Part shown: positions 40,101-54,356 of the stretch, piece by piece
Layout of the letters: every line of letters begins with the position of its first letter
How positions within the stretch are numbered: the first letter of the stretch is position 1
Source of the DNA: Cyprinodon diabolis
Taxonomy: Eukaryota > Chordata > Actinopteri > Cyprinodontiformes > Cyprinodontidae
Length of the DNA stretch: 64,000 nt
NCBI GenBank assembly: GCA_030533445.1
Contig: CM060065.1
Location: forward strand, 496,001 to 560,000
Direction of reading: 5' to 3'
The notes under the pieces: model-generated
Databases searched by the model: none
Told to the model about the DNA's origin: nothing
What the model saw: the letters and a program-made list of their open reading frames with translations, nothing else
Translations under genes and position numbers: made by a program

Positions 40101-41749
40101 TAGAACTATTGAAAGTAGATCAGACAGCTGATCCAGATGCTGCTGCCTGCGTCCTCACTAGAACTCTAGAAAGTAGATCAGACAGCTGATCTAGATGCTG
40201 CTGTCTGCGTCCTCACTAGAACTATAGAAAGTAGATCAGACAGCTGATCCAGATGCCTCTTCCCACGTCCTCACTAGAACTATAGAAAGTAGATCAGACA
40301 GCTGATCCAGACGCTACTGCCTGCGTCCTCAATAGAACTATAGAAAGTAGATCAGACAGCTGTTGCTGATCCAGATGCTGCTGCCTGCGTCCTGACTAGA
40401 ACTATAGAAAGTAGATCAGACAGCTGTAGCTCATCCAGATGCGTCTGCCCACGTCCTCACTAGAACTATAGAAAGTAGAGCAGACAGCTGATCCAGATGC
40501 TGCTGCCTGCATCCTCACTAGAACTATAGGAAGTAGATCAGAAAACTGATCAAGATGCTGCTGCCTAGGCCCTCACTAGAACTATTGAAAGTAGATCAGA
40601 CAGCTGATCCAGATGCTGCTGCCTGCTTCCTTACTAGAACTATAGAAAGTAGATCAGACAGCTGCAGCTCATCCAGATGCGTCTGCCCACGTCCTCACTA
40701 GAACTATAGAAAGTAGAGCAGACAGCTCATCCAGATGCTGCTGCCTGCGTCCTCACTAGAACTATTGAAAGTAGATCAGACATCTGATCCAGACGCTGCT
40801 GCCTGCGTCCTCACTAGAACTGTAGTAAGTAGATCAGACAGCTGATCCAGATGCTGCTGCCTGCGTCCTCACTAGAACTTTAGAAAGTAGATCAGACAGC
40901 TGATCCAGACGCTGCTGCCTGCGTCCTCACTAGAACTATAGAAAGTAGATCAGACAGCTGATCCAGACGCTGCCCCCTGCGTCCTCACTAGAACTATAGA
41001 AAGAAGATCAGACATCTGATCCAGACGCTGCTGCCTGCATCCTCACTAGAACTAAAGAAAGTAGATCAGACAGCTGCAGCTGATCCAGATGCTGCTGTCT
41101 GCATCCTCACTAGAACTATAGAAAGTAGATCAGACAACTGATCCAGATGCTGCTGCCTGCGCCCTCACTAGAACTATTGAAAGTAGATCAGACAGCTGAT
41201 CCAGATGCTGCAGCCTGCGTCCTCACTAGAACTATAGAAAGTAGATCAGACAGCTGCTGCTGATCCAGATGCGTCTGCCCACGTCCTCACTAGAACTATA
41301 GAAAGTAGATCAGACAGCTGATCCAGACGCTACTGCCTGCGTCCTCACTAGAACTATAGAAAGTAGATCAGACAGCTGCTGCTGATCCAGATGCTGCTGC
41401 CTGCATCCTCACTAGAACTATAGAAAGTAGATCAGACAGCTGTAGCGCATCCAGATGCGTCTCCCACGTCCTCACTAGAACTATAAAAAGTAGAGCAGAC
41501 AGCTGATCCAGATGCTGCTGCCTGCATCCTCACTAGAACTATAGAAAGTAGATCAGACAACTGATCCAGATGCTGCTGCCTGCGCCCTCACTAGAACTAT
41601 AGGAAGTAGATCAGAAAACTGATCCAGATGCTGCTGCCTAGGCCCTCACTAGAACTATTGAAAGTAGATCAGACAGCTGATCCAGATGCTGCTGCCTGCG
41701 TCCTCACTAGAACTATAGAAAGTAGATCAGACAGCTGATCTACATGCTG

Positions 41750-43467
41750 CTGTCTGCGTCCTCACTAGAACTATAGAAAGTAGATCAGACAGCTGATCCA
41801 GATGCCTCTTCCCACGTCCTCACTAGAACTATAGAAAGTAGATCAGACAGCTGATCCAGACGCTACTGCCTGCGTCCTCACTAGAACTATAGAAAGTAGA
41901 TCAGACAGCTGCTGCTGATCCAGATGCTGCTGCCTGCGTCCTCTCTAGAACTATAGAAAGTAGATCAGACAGCTGATCTAGACGCTGCTGTCTGCGTCCT
42001 CACTAGAACTATAGAAAGTAGATCAGACAGCTGATCCAGCCGCTGCTAACTGCGTCCTCACTAGAACTATAGTAAGTAGATCAGACAGCTGATCCAGATG
42101 CTGCTGCCTGCGTCCTCACTAGAACTTTAGAAAGTAGATCAGACAGCTGATCCAGATGCTGCTGCCTGCGTCCTCACTAGAACTATAGAAAGAAGATCAG
42201 ACATCTGATCCACACGCTGCTGCCTGCATCCTCACTAGAACTAAAGAAAGTTGATCAGACAGCTGCTGCTGATCCAGATGCTGCTGTCTGCATCCTCACT
42301 AGAACTATAGAAAGTAGATCAGACAACTGATCCAGATGCTGCTGCCTGCGCCCTCACTAGAACTATAGGAAGTAGATCAGAAAACTGATCCAGATGCTGC
42401 TGCCTGCATCCTCACTATGACTATAGAAAGTAGATCAGACAGCTTATCTAGACGCTGCTGTCTGCGTCCTCACTAGAACTATAGAAAGTAGATCAGACAG
42501 CTGATCCAGACGCTGCTGCCTGCGTCCTCATTAGAACTATAGTAAGTAGATCAGACAGCTGATCCAGACGCTGCTGCCTGCGTCCTCACTAGAACTATAG
42601 GAAGTAGATCAGACAGCTGATCCAGACGCTGCTGCCTGCGTCCTCACTAGAACTATAGAAAGTAGATCAGACATCTGATCCAGACGCTGCTGCCTGCATC
42701 CTCACTAGAACTAAAGAATGTAGATCAGACAGCTGATCCAGACGCTGCTGTTTGCGTCCTCACTAGAACTAGTGAAAGTAGATCAGACAGCTGCAGCTCA
42801 TCCAGATGCTGCTGCCTGCGTCCTCACTAGAACTATTGAAAGTAGATCAGACATCTGATCCAGACGCTGCTGCCTGCATCCTCACTAGAACTATAGAAAG
42901 TAGATCAGACAGCTGATCCAGACGCTGCTGCCTGCGTCCTCACTAGAACTATAGAAAGTAGATCAGACAGCTGATCCAGACGCTGCTGCCTGCGTCCTCA
43001 CTAGAACTATAGAAAGTAGATCAGACAGCTGATCCAGACGCTACTCCCTGCGTCCTCACTAGAACTATAGAAAGTAGATCAGACAGCTGCTGCTGATCCA
43101 GATGCTGCTGCCTGCATCCTCACTAGAACTATAGAAAGTAGATCAGACAGCTGCAGCTCATCCAGATGCGTCTGCCCACGTCCTCACTAGAACTATAGAA
43201 AGTAGAGCAGACAGCTGATCCAGACGCTGCTGCCTGCGTCCTCACTAGAACTATAGAAAGTAGATCAGACAGCTGATCCAGACGCTACTCCCTGCGTCCT
43301 CACTAGAACTATAGAAAGTAGATCAGACAGCTGCAGCTCATCCAGATGCGTCTGCCCACGTCCTCACTAGAACTATAGAAAGTAGAGCAGACAGCTGATC
43401 CAGACGCTGCTGCCTGCGTCCTCACTAGAACTATAGGAAGTAGATCAGAAAACTGATCCAGACGCTA
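41750..43467. repeat. 1,718-bp satellite module, copy 1 (in 20.7-kb copy 2)
   Basis: Equivalent of 21,016-22,733, shifted by 20,734 bp. TCCAGCCGCTGCTAACTG is at 42,035, with its partner at 43,753. Confidence 0.86.
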
Positions 43468-45185
43468 CTGTCTGCGTCCTCACTAGAACTATAGAAAGTA
43501 GATCAGACAGCTGATCCCGATGCCTCTTCCCACGTCCTCACTAGAACTATAGAAAGTAGATCAGACAGCTGATCCAGACGCTACTGCCTGCGTCCTCACT
43601 AGAACTATAGAAAGTAGATCAGACAGCTGCTGCTGATCCAGATGCTGCTGCCTGCGTCCTCTCTAGAACTATAGAAAGTAGATCAGACAGCTGATCTAGA
43701 CGCTGCTGTCTGCGTCCTCACTAGAACTATAGAAAGTAGATCAGACAGCTGATCCAGCCGCTGCTAACTGCGTCCTCACTAGAACTATAGTAAGTAGATC
43801 AGACAGCTGATCCAGATGCTGCTGCCTGCGTCCTCACTAGAACTTTAGAAAGTAGATCAGACAGCTGATCCAGATGCTGCTGCCTGCGTCCTCACTAGAA
43901 CTATAGAAAGAAGATCAGACATCTGATCCACACGCTGCTGCCTGCATCCTCACTAGAACTAAAGAAAGTTGATCAGACAGCTGCTGCTGATCCAGATGCT
44001 GCTGTCTGCATCCTCACTAGAACTATAGAAAGTAGATCAGACAACTGATCCAGATGCTGCTGCCTGCGCCCTCACTAGAACTATAGGAAGTAGATCAGAA
44101 AACTGATCCAGATGCTGCTGCCTGCATCCTCACTATGACTATAGAAAGTAGATCAGACAGCTTATCTAGACGCTGCTGTCTGCGTCCTCACTAGAACTAT
44201 AGAAAGTAGATCAGACAGCTGATCCAGACGCTGCTGCCTGCGTCCTCATTAGAACTATAGTAAGTAGATCAGACAGCTGATCCAGACGCTGCTGCCTTCG
44301 TCCTCACTAGAACTATAGGAAGTAGATCAGACAGCTGATCCAGACGCTGCTGCCTGCGTCCTCACTAGAACTATAGAAAGTAGATCAGACATCTGATCCA
44401 GACGCTGCTGCCTGCATCCTCACTAGAACTAAAGAATGTAGATCAGACAGCTGATCCAGACGCTGCTGTTTGCGTCCTCACTAGAACTAGTGAAAGTAGA
44501 TCAGACAGCTGCAGCTCATCCAGATGCTGCTGCCTGCGTCCTCACTAGAACTATTGAAAGTAGATCAGACATCTGATCCAGACGCTGCTGCCTGCATCCT
44601 CACTAGAACTATAGAAAGTAGATCAGACAGCTGATCCAGACGCTGCTGCCTGCGTCCTCACTAGAACTATAGAAAGTAGATCAGACAGCTGATCCAGACG
44701 CTGCTGCCTGCGTCCTCACTAGAACTATAGAAAGTAGATCAGACAGCTGATCCAGACGCTACTCCCTGCGTCCTCACTAGAACTATAGAAAGTAGATCAG
44801 ACAGCTGCTGCTGATCCAGATGCTGCTGCCTGCATCCTCACTAGAACTATAGAAAGTAGATCAGACAGCTGCAGCTCATCCAGATGCGTCTGCCCACGTC
44901 CTCACTAGAACTATAGAAAGTAGAGCAGACAGCTGATCCAGACGCTGCTGCCTGCGTCCTCACTAGAACTATAGAAAGTAGATCAGACAGCTGATCCAGA
45001 CGCTACTCCCTGCGTCCTCACTAGAACTATAGAAAGTAGATCAGACAGCTGCAGCTCATCCAGATGCGTCTGCCCACGTCCTCACTAGAACTATAGAAAG
45101 TAGAGCAGACAGCTGATCCAGACGCTGCTGCCTGCGTCCTCACTAGAACTATAGGAAGTAGATCAGAAAACTGATCCAGACGCTA
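43468..45185. repeat. 1,718-bp satellite module, copy 2 (in 20.7-kb copy 2)
   Basis: Equivalent of 22,734-24,451. It keeps the private TCCCGATGCC variant (about 43,516) and GCCTTCG (about 44,284) seen in the first 20.7-kb block. Confidence 0.86.
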
Positions 45186-48100
45186 CTGCCTGCGTCCTCA
45201 CTAGAACTATAGAAAGTAGATCAGATAGCTGCTGCTGATCCAGATGCTGCTGTGTGTGTCCTCACTAGAACTATAGAAAGTAGATCAGACAGCTGTACCT
45301 GATCCAGATGCTGCTGCCCACGTCCTTACTAGAACTATAGAAAGTAGATCAGACAGCTGATCCAGACGCTGCTGCCTGCGTCCTCACTAGAACTATAGAA
45401 AGTAGATCAGACGGCTGCAGCTCATCCAGATGCTGCTGCCCACGTCCTCACTAGAACTATAGAAAGTAGAGCAGACAGCTCATCCAGATGCTGCTGCCTG
45501 CGTCCTCACTAGAACTGTTGAAAGTAGATCAGAAATCTGATCCAGACGCTGCTGCCTGCGTCCTCACTAGAACTATAGTAAGTAGATCAGACAGCTGATC
45601 CAGATGCTGCTGCCTGCGTCCTCACTAGAACTATAGAAAGTAGATCAGACAGCTGCTGCTGATCCAGATGTGTCTGCCCACGTCCTCACTAGAACTATAG
45701 AAAGTAGATCAGACAGCTGATCCAGACGCTACTGCCTGCGTCCTCACTAGAACTATAGAAAGTAGATCAGACAGCTGCTGCTGATCCAGATGCTGCTGCC
45801 TGCGTCCTCACTAGAACTATAGAAAGTAGATCCGACAGCTGTAGCTCATCCAGATGCGTCTCCCACATCCTCACTAGAACTATAGAAAGTAGAGCAGACA
45901 GCTGATCCAGATGCTGCTGCCTGCATCCTCACTAGAACTATAGAAAGTAGATCAGACAACTGATCCAGATGCTGCTGCCTGCGCCCTCACAAGAACTTTA
46001 TGAAGTAGATCAGAAAACTGATCCAGATGCTGCTGCCTAGGCCCTCACTAGAACTATTGAAAGTAGATCAGACAGCTGATCCAGATGCTGCTGCCTGCGT
46101 CCTCACTAGAACTCTAGAAAGTAGATCAGACAGCTGATCTAGATGCTGCTGTCTGCGTCCTCACTAGAACTATAGAAAGTAGATCAGACAGCTGATCCAG
46201 ATGCCTCTTCCCACGTCCTCACTAGAACTATAGAAAGTAGATCAGACAGCTGATCCAGACGCTACTGCCTGCGTCCTCAATAGAACTATAGAAAGTAGAT
46301 CAGACAGCTGCTGCTGATCCAGATGCTGCTGCCTGCTTCCTCACTAGAACTATAGAAAGTAGATCAGACAGCTGTAGCTCATCCAGATGCGTCTGCCCAC
46401 GTCCTCACTAGAACTATAGAAAGTAGAGCAGACAGCTGATCCAGATGCTGCTGCCTGCATCCTCACTAGAACTATAGAAAGTAGATCAGACAACTGATCC
46501 AGATGCTGCTGCCTGCGCCCTCACTAGAACTATAGGAAGTAGATCAGAAAGCTGATCCAGATGCTGCTGCCTAGGCCCTCACTAGAACTATTGAAAGTAG
46601 ATCAGACAGCTGATCCAGATGCTGCTGCCTGCGTCCTCACTAGAACTATAGAAAGTAGATCAGACAGCTGCAGCTCATCCAGATGCGTCTGCCCACGTCC
46701 TCACTAGAACTATAGAAAGTAGAGCAGACAGCTCATCCAGATGCTGCTGCCTGCGTCCTCACTAGAACTATTGAAAGTAGATCAGACATCTGATCCAGAC
46801 GCTGCTGCCTGCGTCCTCACTAGAACTTTAGAAAGTAGATCAGACAGCTGATCCAGACGCTGCTGCCTGCGTCCTCACTAGAACTATAGAAAGTAGATCA
46901 GACAGCTGATCCAGACGCTGCCCCCTGCGTCCTCACTAGAACTATAGAAAGAAGATCAGACATCTGATCTAGACGCTGCTGCCTGCATCCTCACTAGAAC
47001 TAAAGAAAGTAGATCAGACAGCTGCAGCTGATCCAGATGCTGCTGTCTGCATCCTCACTAGAACTATAGAAAGTAAATCAGACAACTGATCCAGATGCTG
47101 CTGCCTGCGCCCTAACTAGAACTATTGAAAGTAGATCAGACAGCTGATCCAGATGCTGCAGCCTGCGTCCTCACTAGAACTATAGAAAGTAGATCAGACA
47201 GCTGCTGCTGATCCAGATGCGTCTGCCCACGTCCTCACTAGAACTATAGAAAGTAGATCAGACAGCTGATCCAGACGCTACTGCCTGCGTCCTCACTAGA
47301 ACTATAGAAAGTAGATCAGACAGCTGTAGCGCATCCAGATGCGTCTCCCACGTCCTCACTAGAACTATAGAAAGTAGAGCAGACAGCTGATCCAGATGCT
47401 GCTGCCTGCATCCTCACTAGAACTATAGAAAGTAGATCAGACAACTGATCCAGATGCTGCTGCCTGCGCCCTCACTAGAACTATAGGAAGTAGATCAGAC
47501 AGCTGATCCAGATGCTGCTGCCTGCGTCCTCACTAGAACTATAGAAAGTAGATCAGACAGCTGATCTAGATGCTGCTGTCTGCGTCCTCACTAGAACTAT
47601 AGAAAGTAGATCAGACAGCTGATCCAGATGCCTCTTCCCACGTCCTCACTAGAACTATAGAAAGTAGATCAGACAGCTGATCCAGTCGCTACTGCCTACG
47701 TCCTCACTAGAACTATAGAAAGTAGATCAGACAGCTGCTGCTGATCCAGATGCTGCTGCCTGCGTCCTCTCTAGAACTATAGAAAGTAGATCAGACAGCT
47801 GATCTAGACGCTGCTGTCTGCGTCCTCACTAGAACTATAGAAAGTAGATCAGACAGCTGATCCAGACGCTGCTGCCTGCGTCCTCACTAGAACTATAGTA
47901 AGTAGATCAGACAGCTGATCCAGATGCTGCTGCCTGCGTCCTCACTAGAACTTTAGAACGTAGATCAGACAGCTGATCCAGATGCTGCTGCCTGCGTCCT
48001 CACTAGAACTATAGAAAGAAGATCAGACATCTGATCCAGACGCTGCTACCTGCATCCTCACTAGAACTAAAGAAAGTTGATCAGACAGCTGCTGCTGATC

Positions 48101-49156
48101 CAGATGCTGCTGTCTGCATCCTCACTAGAACTATAGAAAGTAGATCAGACAACTGATCCAGATGCTGCTGCCTGCACCCTCACTAGAACTATAGGAAGTA
48201 GATCAGAAAACTGATCCAGATGCTGCTGCCTGCGTCCTCACTAGAACTATAGAAAGTAGATCAGACAGCTTATCTAGACGCTGCTGTCTGCGTCCTCACT
48301 AGAACTATAGAAAGTAGATCAGACAGCTGATCCAGACGCTGCTGCCTGCGTCCTCACTAGAACTATAGTAAGTAGATCAGACAGCTGATCCAGACGCTGC
48401 TGCCTGCGTCCTCACTAGAACTATAGGAAGTAGATCAGACAGCTGATCCAGACGCTGCTGCCTGCATCCTCACTAGAACTATAGAAAGTAGATCAGACAT
48501 CTGATCCAGACGCTGCTGTCTGCATCCTCACTAGAGCTAAAGAATGTAGATCAGACAGCTGATCCAGACGCTGCTGTTTGCGTCCTCACTAGAACTAGTG
48601 AAAGTAGATCAGACAGCTGCAGCTCATCCAGATGCTGCTGCCTGCGTCCTCACTAGAACTATTGAAAGTAGATCAGACATCTGATCCAGACGCTGCTGCC
48701 TGCATCCTCACTAGAACTATAGAAAGTAGATCAGACAGCTGATCCAGACGCTGCTGCCTGCGTCCTCACTAGAACTATAGAAAGTAGATCAGACAGCTGA
48801 TCCAGACGCTGCTGCCTGCGTCCTCACTAGAACTATAGAAAGTAGATCAGACAGCTGATCCAGACGCTACTCCCTGCGTCCTCACTAGAACTATAGAAAG
48901 TAGATCAGACAGCTGCTGCTGATCCAGATGCTGCTGCCTGCATCCTCACTAGAACTATAGAAAGTAGATCAGACAGCTGATCCAGACGCTGCTGCCTGCA
49001 TCCTCACTAGAACTATAAAAAGTAGATCAGACAGCTGATCCAGACGCTGCTGCCTGCGTCCTCACTAGAACTATAGGAAGTAGATCAGAAAACTGATCCA
49101 GACGCTACTGCCTGCGTCCTCACTAGAACTATAGAAAGTAGATCAGACAGCTGCTG
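44103..49156. repeat. 5,054-bp satellite block, copy A (in 20.7-kb copy 2)
   Basis: Equivalent of 23,369-28,422, with TGCTGTGTGTGTCC at 45,245 and CTAGAGCTAA at 48,531. It carries all the copy-A states at the four positions that distinguish A from B. Confidence 0.9.
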
Positions 49157-52100
49157 CTGATCCAGATGCTGCTGCCTGCATCCTCACTATGACTATAGAA
49201 AGTAGATCAGACAGCTTATCTAGACGCTGCTGTCTGCGTCCTCACTAGAACTATAGAAAGTAGATCAGACAGCTGATCCAGACGCTGCTGCCTGCGTCCT
49301 CATTAGAACTATAGTAAGTAGATCAGACAGCTGATCCAGACGCTGCTGCCTGCGTCCTCACTAGAACTATAGGAAGTAGATCAGACAGCTGATCCAGACG
49401 CTGCTGCCTGCGTCCTCACTAGAACTATAGAAAGTAGATCAGACATCTGATCCAGACGCTGCTGCCTGCATCCTAACTAGAACTAAAGAATGTAGATCAG
49501 ACAGCTGATCCAGACGCTGCTGTTTGCGTCCTCACTAGAACTAGTGAAAGTAGATCAGACAGCTGCAGCTCATCCAGATGCTGCTGCCTGCGTCCTCACT
49601 AGAACTATTGAAAGTAGATCAGACATCTGATCCAGACGCTGCTGCCTGCATCCTCACTAGAACTATAGAAAGTAGATCAGACAGCTGATCCAGACGCTGC
49701 TGCCTGCGTCCTCACTAGAACTATAGAAAGTAGATCAGACAGCTGATCCAGACGCTGCTGCCTGCGTCCTCACTAGAACTATAGAAAGTAGATCAGACAG
49801 CTGATCCAGACGCTACTCCCTGCGTCCTCACTAGAACTATAGAAAGTAGATCAGACAGCTGCTGCTGATCCAGATGCTGCTGCCTGCATCCTCACTAGAA
49901 CTATAGAAAGTAGATCAGACAGCTGCAGCTCATCCAGATGCGTCTGCCCACGTCCTCACTAGAACTATAGAAAGTAGAGCAGACAGCTGATCCAGACGCT
50001 GCTGCCTGCGTCCTCACTAGAACTATAGAAAGTAGATCAGACAGCTGATCCAGACGCTACTCCCTGCGTCCTCACTAGAACTATAGAAAGTAGATCAGAC
50101 AGCTGCAGCTCATCCAGATGCGTCTGCCCACGTCCTCACTAGAACTATAGAAAGTAGAGCAGACAGCTGATCCAGACGCTGCTGCCTGCGTCCTCACTAG
50201 AACTATAGGAAGTAGATCAGAAAACTGATCCAGACGCTACTGCCTGCGTCCTCACTAGAACTATAGAAAGTAGATCAGATAGCTGCTGCTGATCCAGATG
50301 CTGCTGTGTGTGTCCTCACTAGAACTATAGAAAGTAGATCAGACAGCTGTACCTGATCCAGATGCTGCTGCCCACGTCCTTACTAGAACTATAGAAAGTA
50401 GATCAGACAGCTGATCCAGACGCTGCTGCCTGCGTCCTCACTAGAACTATAGAAAGTAGATCAGACGGCTGCAGCTCATCCAGATGCTGCTGCCCACGTC
50501 CTCACTAGAACTATAGAAAGTAGAGCAGACAGCTCATCCAGATGCTGCTGCCTGCGTCCTCACTAGAACTGTTGAAAGTAGATCAGAAATCTGATCCAGA
50601 CGCTGCTGCCTGCGTCCTCACTAGAACTATAGTAAGTAGATCAGACAGCTGATCCAGATGCTGCTGCCTGCGTCCTCACTAGAACTATAGAAAGTAGATC
50701 AGACAGCTGCTGCTGATCCAGATGTGTCTGCCCACGTCCTCACTAGAACTATAGAAAGTAGATCAGACAGCTGATCCAGACGCTACTGCCTGCGTCCTCA
50801 CTAGAACTATAGAAAGTAGATCAGACAGCTGCTGCTGATCCAGATGCTGCTGCCTGCGTCCTCACTAGAACTATAGAAAGTAGATCCGACAGCTGTAGCT
50901 CATCCAGATGCGTCTCCCACGTCCTCACTAGAACTATAGAAAGTAGAGCAGACAGCTGATCCAGATGCTGCTGCCTGCATCCTCACTAGAACTATAGAAA
51001 GTAGATCAGACAACTGATCCAGATGCTGCTGCCTGCGCCCTCACAAGAACTTTATGAAGTAGATCAGAAAACTGATCCAGATGCTGCTGCCTAGGCCCTC
51101 ACTAGAACTATTGAAAGTAGATCAGACAGCTGATCCAGATGCTGCTGCCTGCGTCCTCACTAGAACTCTAGAAAGTAGATCAGACAGCTGATCTAGATGC
51201 TGCTGTCTGCGTCCTCACTAGAACTATAGAAAGTAGATCAGACAGCTGATCCAGATGCCTCTTCCCACGTCCTCACTAGAACTATAGAAAGTAGATCAGA
51301 CAGCTGATCCAGACGCTACTGCCTGCGTCCTCAATAGAACTATAGAAAGTAGATCAGACAGCTGCTGCTGATCCAGATGCTGCTGCCTGCTTCCTCACTA
51401 GAACTATAGAAAGTAGATCAGACAGCTGTCGCTCATCCAGATGCGTCTGCCCACGTCCTCACTAGAACTATAGAAAGTAGAGCAGACAGCTGATCCAGAT
51501 GCTGCTGCCTGCATCCTCACTAGAACTATAGAAAGTAGATCAGACAACTGATCCAGATGCTGCTGCCTGCGCCCTCACTAGAACTATAGGAAGTAGATCA
51601 GAAAGCTGATCCAGATGCTGCTGCCTAGGCCCTCACTAGAACTATTGAAAGTAGATCAGACAGCTGATCCAGATGCTGCTGCCTGCGTCCTCACTAGAAC
51701 TATAGAAAGTAGATCAGACAGCTGCAGCTCATCCAGATGCGTCTGCCCACGTCCTCACTAGAACTATAGAAAGTAGAGCAGACAGCTCATCCAGATGCTG
51801 CTGCCTGCGTCCTCACTAGAACTATTGAAAGTAGATCAGACATCTGATCCAGACGCTGCTGCCTGCGTCCTCACTAGAACTTTAGAAAGTAGATCAGACA
51901 GCTGATCCAGACGCTGCTGCCTGCGTCCTCACTAGAACTATAGAAAGTAGATCAGACAGCTGATCCAGACGCTGCCCCCTGCGTCCTCACTAGAACTATA
52001 GAAAGAAGATCAGACATCTGATCTAGACGCTGCTGCCTGCATCCTCACTAGAACTAAAGAAAGTAGATCAGACAGCTGCAGCTGATCCAGATGCTGCTGT

Positions 52101-54210
52101 CTGCATCCTCACTAGAACTATAGAAAGTAAATCAGACAACTGATCCAGATGCTGCTGCCTGCGCCCTAACTAGAACTATTGAAAGTAGATCAGACAGCTG
52201 ATCCAGATGCTGCAGCCTGCGTCCTCACTAGAACTATAGAAAGTAGATCAGACAGCTGCTGCTGATCCAGATGCGTCTGCCCACGTCCTCACTAGAACTA
52301 TAGAAAGTAGATCAGACAGCTGATCCAGACGCTACTGCCTGCGTCCTCACTAGAACTATAGAAAGTAGATCAGACAGCTGTAGCGCATCCAGATGCGTCT
52401 CCCACGTCCTCACTAGAACTATAGAAAGTAGAGCAGACAGCTGATCCAGATGCTGCTGCCTGCATCCTCACTAGAACTATAGAAAGTAGATCAGACAACT
52501 GATCCAGATGCTGCTGCCTGCGCCCTCACTAGAACTATAGGAAGTAGATCAGACAGCTGATCCAGATGCTGCTGCCTGCGTCCTCACTAGAACTATAGAA
52601 AGTAGATCAGACAGCTGATCTAGATGCTGCTGTCTGCGTCCTCACTAGAACTATAGAAAGTAGATCAGACAGCTGATCCAGATGCCTCTTCCCACGTCCT
52701 CACTAGAACTATAGAAAGTAGATCAGACAGCTGATCCAGTCGCTACTGCCTACGTCCTCACTAGAACTATAGAAAGTAGATCAGACAGCTGCTGCTGATC
52801 CAGATGCTGCTGCCTGCGTCCTCTCTAGAACTATAGAAAGTAGATCAGACAGCTGATCTAGACGCTGCTGTCTGCGTCCTCACTAGAACTATAGAAAGTA
52901 GATCAGACAGCTGATCCAGACGCTGCTGCCTGCGTCCTCACTAGAACTATAGTAAGTAGATCAGACAGCTGATCCAGATGCTGCTGCCTGCGTCCTCACT
53001 AGAACTTTAGAACGTAGATCAGACAGCTGATCCAGATGCTGCTGCCTGCGTCCTCACTAGAACTATAGAAAGAAGATCAGACATCTGATCCAGACGCTGC
53101 TACCTGCATCCTCACTAGAACTAAAGAAAGTTGATCAGACAGCTGCTGCTGATCCAGATGCTGCTGTCTGCATCCTCACTAGAACTATAGAAAGTAGATC
53201 AGACAACTGATCCAGATGCTGCTGCCTGCACCCTCACTAGAACTATAGGAAGTAGATCAGAAAACTGATCCAGATGCTGCTGCCTGCGTCCTCACTAGAA
53301 CTATAGAAAGTAGATCAGACAGCTTATCTAGACGCTGCTGTCTGCGTCCTCACTAGAACTATAGAAAGTAGATCAGACAGCTGATCCAGACGCTGCTGCC
53401 TGCGTCCTCACTAGAACTATAGTAAGTAGATCAGACAGCTGATCCAGACGCTGCTGCCTGCGTCCTCACTAGAACTATAGGAAGTAGATCAGACAGCTGA
53501 TCCAGACGCTGCTGCCTGCATCCTCACTAGAACTATAGAAAGTAGATCAGACATCTGATCCAGACGCTGCTGTCTGCATCCTCACTAGAGCTAAAGAATG
53601 TAGATCAGACAGCTGATCCAGACGCTGCTGTTTGCGTCCTCACTAGAACTAGTGAAAGTAGATCAGACAGCTGCAGCTCATCCAGATGCTGCTGCCTGCG
53701 TCCTCACTAGAACTATTGAAAGTAGATCAGACATCTGATCCAGACGCTGCTGCCTGCATCCTCACTAGAACTATAGAAAGTAGATCAGACAGCTGATCCA
53801 GACGCTGCTGCCTGCGTCCTCACTAGAACTATAGAAAGTAGATCAGACAGCTGATCCAGACGCTGCTGCCTGCGTCCTCACTAGAACTATAGAAAGTAGA
53901 TCAGACAGCTGATCCAGACGCTACTCCCTGCGTCCTCACTAGAACTATAGAAAGTAGATCAGACAGCTGCTGCTGATCCAGATGCTGCTGCCTGCATCCT
54001 CACTAGAACTATAGAAAGTAGATCAGACAGCTGATCCAGACGCTGCTGCCTGCATCCTCACTAGAACTATAAAAAGTAGATCAGACAGCTGATCCAGACG
54101 CTGCTGCCTGCGTCCTCACTAGAACTATAGGAAGTAGATCAGAAAACTGATCCAGACGCTACTGCCTGCGTCCTCACTAGAACTATAGAAAGTAGATCAG
54201 ACAGCTGCTG
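49157..54210. repeat. 5,054-bp satellite block, copy B (in 20.7-kb copy 2)
   Basis: Equivalent of 28,423-33,476, with TGCTGTGTGTGTCC at 50,299 and CTAGAGCTAA at 53,585. It carries the copy-B states, for example CCTAACTAG (about 49,474) and CTGTCGCTC (about 51,427). Confidence 0.9.
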
Positions 54211-54356
54211 CTGATCCAGATGCTGCTGTCTGCGTCGTCACTAGAACTATAGAAAGTAGATCAGACAGCTGCTGCTCATCCAGATGCGTCTGCCCACGTC
54301 CTCACTAGAACTATAGAAAGTAGAGCAGACAGCTCATCCAGATGCTGCTGCCTGCG